Assembly (NCBI GenBank): GCA_911728435.2 | Contig: OU452207.1 | Location: forward strand, 14,471,682 to 14,535,681 | Source of the DNA: Apoderus coryli | Taxonomy: Eukaryota; Arthropoda; Insecta; Coleoptera; Attelabidae | Length of the DNA: 64,000 bases | Reading direction: 5' to 3' | Shown: piece by piece, positions 56,801 to 64,000 of the stretch | Numbering within the stretch: position 1 is the stretch's first letter | Layout: the number at the start of each line of letters is the position of its first letter | The notes under the pieces: model-generated | Databases searched by the model: none | Told to the model about the DNA's origin: nothing | Seen by the model: the letters and a program-made list of their open reading frames with translations, nothing else | Translations under genes and position numbers: made by a program

Positions 56801-57100
56801 GTCCCTTGTATCCAGCCTTAATCCCAACTGCTTCAACAAATTCCATCCCGGCGCACCTACTATTGTTCGCGAAGCTCCGGAGTCCAGAAGACCGAGCAGT
56901 TCCCTGCCAAAAACATTAACTCGTAAGTATGGTCGCTCGTCGTTTCCAGCGTTGTCAAGAACATAATCCAAAACAGTCTTAATTCGGGGGGGTATAGGGG
57001 TGGAAGATCGAGCGCTCTCCAGGTCCCTGCCTAGGAGCGCCTTACGGCGTTTCCCGAACGAGAACAATTCGGACACGTAGCTACCGTAACACCTTCACGC
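53888..57100 (-). CDS. pol: Pol polyprotein of the long-LTR gypsy element
   Basis: Open in the -1 frame relative to gag from just after a TGA near 57100 to 53888. The start given by frame scanning (57076) is GTG, not a real ATG, as expected for a frameshift product. In order: protease LLDSGASRTIVG (intact DSG); reverse transcriptase with RFCVDYRKLN and YLDD (about 55974-55985); RNase H with QTDASGYGLGAV and TDHHSL; integrase with HHCC region (HEPAIAGHF, CSIC), DDE core (IIAMDLMGPL, CDNGPQF, NPTERVNR) and a GPFFIKKR motif near the C-terminus. About 1,060 residues without breaks. It makes and integrates the DNA copy. Confidence 0.94.
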
Positions 57101-58356
57101 TTACAACGGAAGCATGCAAGTTTCTTAGGCAAAGCACAGCCGATTGCGCGATGACCCGGTTGTTGACAACGGAAGCATATAATTGGTTTTCCGCGATCAG
57201 TTGAAGGACCAGGGTTTTCATCCGTCACATTTAAGGCTTCAACATTTGACTCAATATCCACGTACGCTAGGTCAGGCTCGAGGACCTGGGTTCGCCTAGA
57301 AGGCATGGAATAATTCTGTACAGCGTCGCGTCGCTCCTCCAGCCGTTTACACAACCCACGTAATTCCGCTATCGAATTCACGTCAACGAGGGCAAGGTGA
57401 TTCTGGTAAAATGGGGTTAGGTTCCGCAATAAAATCTTCAACCTCGCATCCTCAGAAACGGGGCAAGTAAGACGCTTGAAATAACCCTGCATCACGGCAA
57501 TATAAATTCCAATGGACTCATCAGGTCCCTGAGTCCGGCGTTTAATTTCTTCAAACAATTTCTCGTTGTAGTTGTCAGGTTGGAATTCCTCCCGCAATAG
57601 TGCCACGAATTCATCCCAGGATGCCACTTCATCTCGATTCGCCAGATAAAATTGATAAGCGCGACCGGTGAAGAGATCAATGCCAGACTCCAAAAGGACT
57701 TCCTTTGGGACATGTCTTGCGACGCCAAGCTCACTACACCGCTCTAGGAAAGCATTTAACGATAAGCCACGTTTGTCACCAGAGAAGACCAAGTTCCATT
57801 TACTAGGAGGTACAGGCTTCACAAACGATCTCGACTCAGCTCCAGAAGGACCAGGTCCTGAAGAGTGACCAGCAGCAAAACTGCTATTCGCGGCGGGCAA
57901 GCCTAATAAACTCAGGCCAGGGGGAATCTGACGAGCTAAAGCGTCGGCTTCGTCTGATTTCTTCGTCAAAATGTCCATTAGAGATAACACACGGGCAACT
58001 AAAGATTCTTTCCTTTCGCGTTGGGTTTCGTCATCAGGTTGCATATTGTCAAGACGATTAAGGAGGTGATGGAGCTTTGTTAAGTACTTTGTATATTCCC
58101 CACCCGTAATCTCAGTAGACGCGGAAGGGATTGCTTGTTCTAAATCTTTAAGTTTGGCATCAACGGCTGTCTCATCTTCTTCAAACTTAAAGGGGTAAGG
58201 AGGGTACCTAATTGAATCACCACCTTTTTCCAATTGTAAGGCTGACGATAACCTACTACGCATCTCATCGACCGTTCCTATGCCAATACCTCTATATCGC
58301 AACTCGTACTGCAGCTCATCCTGCGCGAGACGGTTAACTACTAGTTTCCCTGGCAT
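57031..58356 (-). CDS. gag: Gag of the long-LTR gypsy element
   Basis: 441 residues from ATG at 58356. The N-terminus (LQYELRYRGIGIGTVDEMRS) resembles a SAP-type helix pair. A retrotransposon-gag capsid region follows (SLNAFLERCSELG, WDEFVALLREEFQPDNYN, TQGPDESIGIYIAVMQ). Two zinc-knuckle-like motifs follow: CFRCQQPGHRAIGC (complete CCHC) and CFRCKREGVTVATC, in which the His is Val. Gag forms particles and binds RNA. The stop is at 57031 and a slippery heptamer lies 18 nt before it. Confidence 0.92.
   Translation of the reverse strand: MPGKLVVNRLAQDELQYELRYRGIGIGTVDEMRSRLSSALQLEKGGDSIRYPPYPFKFEEDETAVDAKLKDLEQAIPSASTEITGGEYTKYLTKLHHLLNRLDNMQPDDETQRERKESLVARVLSLMDILTKKSDEADALARQIPPGLSLLGLPAANSSFAAGHSSGPGPSGAESRSFVKPVPPSKWNLVFSGDKRGLSLNAFLERCSELGVARHVPKEVLLESGIDLFTGRAYQFYLANRDEVASWDEFVALLREEFQPDNYNEKLFEEIKRRTQGPDESIGIYIAVMQGYFKRLTCPVSEDARLKILLRNLTPFYQNHLALVDVNSIAELRGLCKRLEERRDAVQNYSMPSRRTQVLEPDLAYVDIESNVEALNVTDENPGPSTDRGKPIICFRCQQPGHRAIGCALPKKLACFRCKREGVTVATCPNCSRSGNAVRRS
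57049..57055 (-). promoter_or_regulatory. Slippery heptamer G_GGA_AAC for -1 frameshift
   Basis: On the minus strand the gag codons TCG GGA AAC contain G GGA AAC in the zero-frame register, a canonical -1 slippery sequence. Directly after it CGCC-GTAA-GGCG can form a GNRA-capped stem. Alternatively GCGCTC (8 nt downstream) can pair with GAGCGC further on, giving a 6-bp GC stem. Pol is in exactly the -1 frame. Confidence 0.85.
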
Positions 58357-58990
58357 CTTGCTCAGTCCAACAATACTGAAGGGCTAAATACTAACAATTC
58401 CAAAATTCACCCAAAAAAAAAAAAAAAAAAAAAAAAAACTAACACAAGGGTCCTAAACACCCTGAACAACCTTTATCAGAACTATACACGGTTTCAGACC
58501 GACTATATCAAATAGTAAATCTATTACTAAAAATATATAAACAACGCCTATCAGGCCGCTAATAATCAATCAGTCCTAGCATCAACCTAGAAATAGCGAG
58601 TACCATACCAAAATAATCTCCTCAAAATCAGTAACTCACTAAATCAATCTACACTCCGCTAGACTAACTCCAAACTAAGCATTAAGCTTCACGATACCAC
58701 GGTGGTATTACAACTCAAAAGACAAGGGAATATCTACCCGGTTCAATACCTACACGGTTCAACACCTACACCCAAAACCAAGTAGGGGGAGGGAGGACGG
58801 TGGGACAATAGCCTAAATCCAAAGATCGGTCAAAAGAAAAAAAAAAATTCAAAACCCAAAAAAAAAGAATTCGGGGCTGAGGAACATCAAATGTTTTCGA
58901 AATAATCGAATATTCACGGACAAACTTGAATACCCTAAGATAATAATCGACAAGATCACCAAATGACCTTGAAACTCTTTCCTTTTTTTC

Positions 58991-59023
<33 letters not shown>

Positions 59024-59027
59024 GTCT
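58357..59027 (-). other. Leader of the long-LTR element with homopolymer runs
   Basis: Non-coding between the primer site and gag. It contains an A26 run (58413-58438) and a T16-A17 junction (58991-59023), which on the RNA strand forms a U/A self-complementary block beside the primer site. Confidence 0.85.
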
Positions 59028-59028
59028 G

Positions 59029-59046
59029 GCCCCACGTTGGGCGCCA
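59029..59046 (-). other. Primer-binding site, tRNA-Lys type
   Basis: On the minus strand TGGCGCCCAACGTGGGGC begins six bases after the 5' LTR. It is complementary to the 3' end of a tRNA-Lys (…CCCACGTTGGGCGCCA). Confidence 0.9.
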
Positions 59047-59052
59047 AATCCC

Positions 59053-61980
59053 TGTGGCCAATTTTTTTATCTGGGTGTGAATAAACTTTGGAGTTAGGGA
59101 GCCCCCCCCAGAATAATGTAGGTTTGGTACTTCGCACCTGTACCTTACTAATACCAAGGGATCGTTCAGATTGTGCCCTACGCGATGGCCGCTAGCTTGG
59201 AGAAGGCGTGGGTTGATTGATGTTCCGAGAGCTGGCGCCACCTAGTTTAAATTATTTTACATCGCCTAGTCACAAATACCTTCCACTGACCATAAACCAG
59301 GAAACAACTTCAGTGGTCCTTCGATCCTATAAACCAGGGGAAATCAGTACCTACCCATAAGTGTACCATACTCTACACAATTACTTTAGAATTAAAACTC
59401 GGATGATAAAAATTCACAAGCTTTATTAGGACAGAATCAGGCCCTGATGAGTACGGCTCGAAACGGTGAGTGTAACAATATCGGTCATGGACTTAAATTT
59501 AAAAGGAAAAATTCAAAGATTAGTCATAAACAAAATATATCATTATTGAGAGTAACAACAATTCAAATCGGGCAGGATACCTACGACAACTTCTATCAAA
59601 ATTATAACACACAGTATCAAAATTATTAAGGTCACTGCCAGAGATTCATCAACTTTATGTACGTTAATAAAATATTACTTATCATAACCATATTATTATT
59701 ACATATTATAATCATATCAAAAACGGACGCCCCTGTACTGAATACCCATCGTGCGCACGGTAAGCTTACATCAGACACGACACGCCGTAGCTACACAAAG
59801 AGATAGTTACATCGCTATCGTTACGCATGCGTAAAATGTTATCATTACGTCTTTAAAAGCTGAAGGCTATTTTATCTATTAGTCCCGCGTCACTGGCTGA
59901 GGGCCATAACAAACTACCGTTTCGAACTCAATAACAAAAATTAAAATAAAATGCCATGACGGCTGATGGCCACAACTATAATTCAAATCACTAAGATTAC
60001 TTACAGTAAGGGCTGCATAATACTTGCGCACACTATAGAAGCTATCGAGATACTCCCTCTCCGGGACGACAAACTGTAATACCACTGGGCACTGCCCGGA
60101 ATCCACGTGACCGGGCGGTCTTTGTTCAAACTCGTGTCGGCCTAGCAGAACTCGGATCAATGTTCCTCATTCGGAGGGAACCTTAAGTAAATCCTCGGGG
60201 AAAAGAAAAACCCTAAAAGTAAAACACTTTTAGTATGGGATGATGCAACAACTTGTTCTCCACCAACCTCTCGTCGGAGGGTTTTTCCTTTTAAAACTTG
60301 ATCTAATTCGCTCTATAAATCTAACGTGATGTTACTGGTCGAGCTTAAGTGAGTGGCTAAAAAGAATATAAGCGAATAAATACCAGGTAAAAATCCTAAT
60401 TAGGTTCACTACTCACGTGGTCCTGAAGAATATTATTCCTGCTTACTGCAGACGGAAAAAGGCAAATCAAACTCTATAACACACCAATAGTACCTAATAC
60501 CAACACTTCCAAATGCTAATCGGTTCCAATATTCCCCATTAAGGGTGGAAAAATTAATACTCAATAATTTTTCACAAAAATTATAAAATGGCCGATTAGT
60601 ACCTTTCTTCAAGACATCCACGTTAAAAATAACACAGGACCCGCAAAGTAGGCGGGAATCAATCCTGTCCACCAAGTAGGCAACAACCCCAAAATGCTAA
60701 AATTCCCCAGCCAGTAGCATTGGGACTCAATACATCCAAAACCAGTTATTCGATACTCATCAATCAATATCGACTTTAAAATATATTGGTCATCGGTAAC
60801 TGTTAACCAATGCTACGCCTCTGTCGTAACTAATAAAGTAAAAGCACACTTCTCAACGCGGCATAACACACCGTTATCTAATTTTTCTTTAGCGAGAAGT
60901 ATGTTATAATCGATTATAACCATAATATCACCTAGTAACTTTTACCATTGCACTAATACGTGTATAAAATATGTTGGTACTCCTGCCTGAACTCGCTTAA
61001 TTTGACCCCAGTAGAAAGACATATGTCATACTAGACATTTATGAAAACAGATGATTTGGTTATAGTGAACAATAATAATCAATACGTGTGAGAACAAATA
61101 CAACTCTCCTTAATTAATCGTGCTTGATTTAACGTTTATTAGCTAAATATTGGATTCAACGATGTTGTAGGAGAAATCAAGGCAAGTATAGTCGCACAGT
61201 ATTTTCATATAAGGCGAACATAATACAAAACAATTCCAACTTAACCGAGTCGCATGTTTTGGTTCGTGAAGCTGCATCAAAACTCTAATTTCTAATGTAT
61301 TTTCAGGACAAAAAGGAAGAACAAACTATGAGAAACATCCCAAGTAACTATTCCTGAGACGATCATAGTGTTTGACCAACGGATCAAGCTAATAATACGC
61401 GAAGAAATGATAAACAAACAGCGGAGCACCATAACAGACAAATACTCCTAATTGGTAACTGATGGGGCTCTAATTAGGGTAAATAACAAATACTCTAATC
61501 ATCCACCGCTTGTAGGAGGACAATCATGAAACTGCCAACATGAACTATCACGCAAAACGGGCGCGAACCAACAGAAGTGTTTACGAACTCACCAAACAGA
61601 GCTATCAGAAGCTTCCAGAAGCTTCCTACAGCTGCCAAAACGATAAAACTAACCCGAAGATCGCCGAGGATACATTCTCCACAGGTATGTACAAATGAAA
61701 TATTTACAAATAACTAAAAGTAGCTTGGCACGCTTTTAGGAACTCTATAAACGAGGTCTGAGGAGGAGATCATTGGTACCATGATGGTAATCTATATAAT
61801 GAGCGAACTATAAATACTAACCAAGATGAATAAATATGGAAGAGTAGTACCCAGTAAAATGTGTTTTAATTAGCTGAAAAGTGAGGTATATAGTTAAACT
61901 TGGTAAGTACTTAGATTGTAACGCGCGGGAAGTGGCTCAAGCGTTTAAAAATTGTAACGGGACGGAATTTTACCGTTACA
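59053..61980 (-). repeat. 5' LTR, 2,928 bp
   Basis: The promoter LTR on the minus strand. Same length and ends as 50923-53850. Its outer edge is followed by the duplicated TTCT at 61981-61984, inside the THAP exon of the P element. Confidence 0.96.
61608..61625. promoter_or_regulatory. Perfect four-unit heat-shock-element motif (5' LTR)
   Basis: Same GAA-nn-TTC-nn-GAA-nn-TTC motif as at 53478-53495, at the exact LTR offset. Being in the 5' LTR upstream region it is the copy that could drive transcription. Confidence 0.65.
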
Positions 61981-62606
61981 TTCTTTATTAGGGTTCGGAA
62001 ATCGGAAAAAACTACCATTCTTAGTATCACAGTTGGGAACACAACAATTTTTTTTTGCCGGTCGCCCTTCTCCAACAAAAAGAGCCATAATAATTCAAAT
62101 AGCACACACTGAACGCAATTTTTATACACAATTTTCAATTAAACAAACTTCTAAACGCACTCTTTTTTCAAACTCTTAATGCAAAAAATTAAAATAAGAC
62201 TTGAAATTAAGCCACACCCTTTTTTGGGAAATACCATTATAACATAATATGTTTTGTGGGTGATACCAAAATTTTTTTAAACATAAAATAGGGGGATGTT
62301 TTGTGATTTTAAAATAAAAAATAATTTTGGCGGCACCTAGCGACAGGAAGTCAAACTAATCGTAGTAGAACAGACAGTTTTCTCCACTTTTCGTCTGCAG
62401 CGCCTCTCGTGATTGGCCGCATAGTTAAAAACAGTATTCCAGTCTCTGCCATTTCAGTTAATCTTCTAAGGGGGTATGTTTTGTGGATACTAAGAGCATT
62501 CAATTGCGCTTCTAAATACGTTTTTGTTTTTACCCCTTCTTTAATTTGGCGGTAAATATGAATGTGTCCAATGCCTCCCGCTGTCCAAACCATCCCGGCG
62601 CTCCCC

Positions 62607-62640
62607 TACACATACACCGTCCAAAGGCTGTACCGCAAAT
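62607..62640 (+). repeat. 34-bp repeat, right copy
   Basis: One mismatch from 44877-44910. It starts with the TA that is also the pogo target duplication. Confidence 0.9.
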
Positions 62641-62760
62641 AAACACAAGTCACAACACGAAAATCGTCTGTCGGTTACATAACAGAACACAACCCCCCAC
62701 CAATTGTACTTTTAGAATTTCGCCTATGTTTTTTAACACAAGAAGCCTAGTGGGACACTC

Positions 62761-63456
62761 TTTTTTTTTTTTTTTTTTTTTTTTTTATATCGGCCAAGGC
62801 AGAGAAATCATCATGACACCTAGGGGGTTCCTTACCACTTCCCTAGGTAGTGTGGGACTCTAACCCAAACTAAAACTCTGCCTTATCTTTGTAGTATGGC
62901 TCGGGAACCCTCCCTTTTCCATGTCCTCGCTTGATTGTCCTCTGTTGCTGTTGTCTTCTGATGTTGATTGTCCTCTGTTGCTGTTGTCCTCTGTTGTTGG
63001 TGCCTAGAACACTCTGAAACATACCTTTAGATTAGTATACCTGACCTGAAAGAAACAATATTAATTGGTGTCCTAATCCTGTGGATTCCTTCGTCAGAGT
63101 TGACTCCTCGGTCTCCGGTACCGCCTGGCACCGTCTTCTACGTTGTAGTTGACTGCTTCGCGAATCAGTGGGTTCGCATGGGTCTCTGCCATTGCAAAGA
63201 CCTTCTGGGCTCTCAACCTCATGACGTCCCTGAGGCCGTCGAGTTTGAGATCCCTTCGGATCTGTGCGTTTGACACAAACCAGGGTGCACCCACTGCCAT
63301 CCTTCTTGCCTTGTTCTCCGTGGCCTCCAATCGTTTCAGGTACGATGGTGCCGCGTATCCCCATGCTGAACTGGCATAGGTCACACCCCAACATATGTAA
63401 AAGTGACTTGATATGCCGCTAAACTTACCTACAGAGTAATATACATACGACGGCAA
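62761..63456 (-). mobile_element. 5'-truncated Jockey-like LINE inserted in PB2
   Basis: A T26 run at 62761-62786 is the poly(A) tail of a minus-strand LINE. Its 3' untranslated part holds imperfect repeats of GATTGTCCTCTGTTGCTGTT (about 62934-63000). The C-terminal coding end is at 63094-63400. The 5' break is near 63400-63456. No target duplication was identified. Confidence 0.8.
63094..63456 (-). pseudogene. Jockey-like reverse transcriptase C-terminus
   Basis: The frame reads VTYASSAWGYAAPSYLKRLE, ENKARRMAVGAPWFVSN and QIRRDLKLDGLRDVMR. This matches the conserved tail after the reverse transcriptase of Jockey-clade LINEs (TYA.PAWGYA, Q..Q NKALR…GAPW.VRN..I..DL). The catalytic domain is absent through 5' truncation. 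The first residues of the frame (to about 63400) may belong to PB2. Confidence 0.8.
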
Positions 63457-63556
63457 TTACCGTTAGTGTCCATCCGCGCACAATGAACGTTGCGTCATAT
63501 GCCGGCTTTGTCCCAGTATGAACATGTAGATAAAACAGAGTGTCCGCGAACGTGTT

Positions 63557-64000
63557 AAAAAAGATACAGTGTTCGTTTAATCGAACGTTATACACAGAGG
63601 ATTAAGTAATGTTATTGTCACGATTCTCTTTTGAGTCAAACAAAACCGTGAACGTAAATACTGGATCAGGTCTGGAAAGTTTAAAACGCCCAATATTCAT
63701 GTATACTAAACATTTATTAATAACTAATGGTATATGACAATATGGCTTTTCAACCTAATAATGATAATGGAGAATAGCAAGTTACTAAAGCTACCAAGTA
63801 AAGTACTTCCAAATTAGTCACCACAAGGTGTTCTGGTCTGGTCACCAATCTTTCACGTGTCAACTAACCACTTCATTAATTATTGACAAAACTTAAAAGT
63901 TGGTCGTCTGAATATTATAATTTATAACAAAAGGGTTGTTCCTCTTAAACTCTGCGTTCCTGTAAAGAAAAATTGTGCGCCTAAATCCTCCCCGTCTGAT
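63557..64000. other. Flank right of PB2, nothing recognised
   Basis: AT-rich sequence with no coding frame, TIR or repeat recognised up to the window end. Confidence 0.35.

Larger units (their letters stand above)
50923..61980 (-). mobile_element. Gypsy-type LTR retrotransposon with 2,928-bp LTRs
   Basis: The LTRs at 50923-53850 and 59053-61980 have equal length (2,928 bp), begin TGTGGCC and end CCGTTACA on the plus strand. I saw no difference in the lines compared, and their embedded frames are identical. The 4-bp duplication TTCT flanks them (50919-50922, 61981-61984). On the minus strand: 5' LTR, tRNA-Lys primer site, A/T-rich leader, gag (57031-58356), pol in the -1 frame, polypurine tract and 3' LTR. 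No env. Gag and pol are unbroken, so it is very recent and perhaps active. Protease-RT-RNase H-integrase order and GPF place it in Ty3/gypsy. Confidence 0.96.
48460..62088 (-). pseudogene. P-element/THAP9-like transposase, interrupted
   Basis: Minus-strand pieces: the THAP exon starts at ATG 62088 (CCVPNCDTKNGSFFRFPNPN), is cut at 61981 by the LTR element and resumes at 50922 (EMLIKWLANI, then after a frame change YRVCAKHF and LKWNATPIL). The donor is ACAG/GTAAG near 50738. Linker exons lie near 50685-50505 and 50366-50296. The catalytic region is 49861-48691: ILVFDEMSID, in-frame TGA at 49265-49267, ADHANVFLLKGVFRQWKQP, TVCDQGGPNQAAIN and IPLFDTPHLFKGLRNN. The donor GTAAGT is at 48690. A last exon near 48567-48460 reads FLDKLFDSLNSS. 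The expected C-terminal part is short. One frameshift, one stop and the insertion make it inactive. Confidence 0.85.
47698..62485 (-). mobile_element. P-superfamily element split by an LTR retrotransposon
   Basis: The ends CACAAAACATACCC and inverse GGGTATGTTTTGTG are flanked by identical GATACTAA copies (47690-47697, 62486-62493), the 8-bp duplication of P elements. CACAAAACAT recurs internally at about 62285-62294 and CACAAAACATA at 62242-62252. It carries a THAP-domain transposase on the minus strand. Without the LTR element it is about 3.7 kb. Confidence 0.93.
45139..62606 (-). mobile_element. Pogo-like element (CENP-B/jerky type) with nested P element
   Basis: The ends GGGGAGCGCCGGGA and inverse TCCCGGCGCTCCCC are flanked by TA (45137-45138, 62607-62608). 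Subterminal motifs GGACA and CTCCCGC recur near both ends and again at 47395-47455. A DDE_1 transposase in two overlapping frames lies on the minus strand. The P element inserted in its 5' part. Without it the element is about 2.67 kb. Confidence 0.9.
40412..63552 (-). mobile_element. piggyBac element PB2, expanded to 23 kb by nested TEs
   Basis: The left end CACGTTGGCGGACATTA follows TTAA at 40408-40411. The right end is the inverse of CACGTTCGCGGACACT and precedes TTAA at 63553-63556. Both ends have a nearby CGTCATATGCCG motif (40651 and 63493). The broken transposase lies at 40810-44848 on the minus strand. Inserted within are a DD41D mariner (41679-43765), a pogo (45139-62606, itself nested) and a LINE fragment (62761-63456). 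Subtracting these leaves about 2.9 kb, the usual size. Confidence 0.88.

Overview
This window is intergenic DNA from a eukaryotic, almost certainly insect, nuclear genome. It is AT-rich, contains no recognisable host gene and is packed with transposable elements (TEs). P-type, piggyBac, pogo, hAT, Harbinger and DD41D mariner DNA transposons, an env-bearing gypsy errantivirus with a YRYR target duplication, Jockey-like LINE remains and a 170-bp satellite together suggest an insect with a large TE-rich genome. Order cannot be settled from the sequence. No rRNA, tRNA, CRISPR or bacterial-type operon was seen.

Layout. 1-7.4 kb: decayed LINE fragments, a terminal-inverted-repeat (TIR) element and a satellite array. 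7.4-17.7 kb: old DNA transposons and MITEs. These include a hAT element with a perfect 8-bp target site duplication (TSD), a Harbinger element with a decayed transposase start, mariner relics, and a mariner-type relic split by a fused MITE pair. 17.7-28.6 kb: an AT-rich TIR-bounded element carrying a full-length errantivirus (19045-27541, gag, pol and env on the minus strand, 506-bp LTRs differing at two positions). 28.6-35.0 kb: foldback elements, a 1-kb long-TIR element, a mariner relic and diverged tandem repeats. 35.0-40.4 kb: an apparently intact piggyBac (PB1) with an intact hAT nested inside it. 40.4-63.6 kb: a second, decayed piggyBac (PB2) expanded to 23 kb by nested insertions.

The PB2 nest is the main structure. 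PB2 (TTAA duplication) contains a DD41D mariner (TA), a pogo-like element (TA) and a LINE fragment. The pogo contains a P-superfamily element (8-bp duplication GATACTAA). The P element contains a gypsy-type LTR retrotransposon (4-bp duplication TTCT) that splits its THAP-domain exon. That retrotransposon has 2,928-bp LTRs of equal length with no difference seen, open gag and pol, a canonical -1 slippery heptamer and a perfect four-unit heat-shock-element motif in each LTR. Nesting order gives relative ages: PB2 oldest, then pogo, then P, then the LTR retrotransposon.

All calls rest on reading sequence, motifs, TIRs and TSDs. No database search was possible, and clade names are inferences from motifs.
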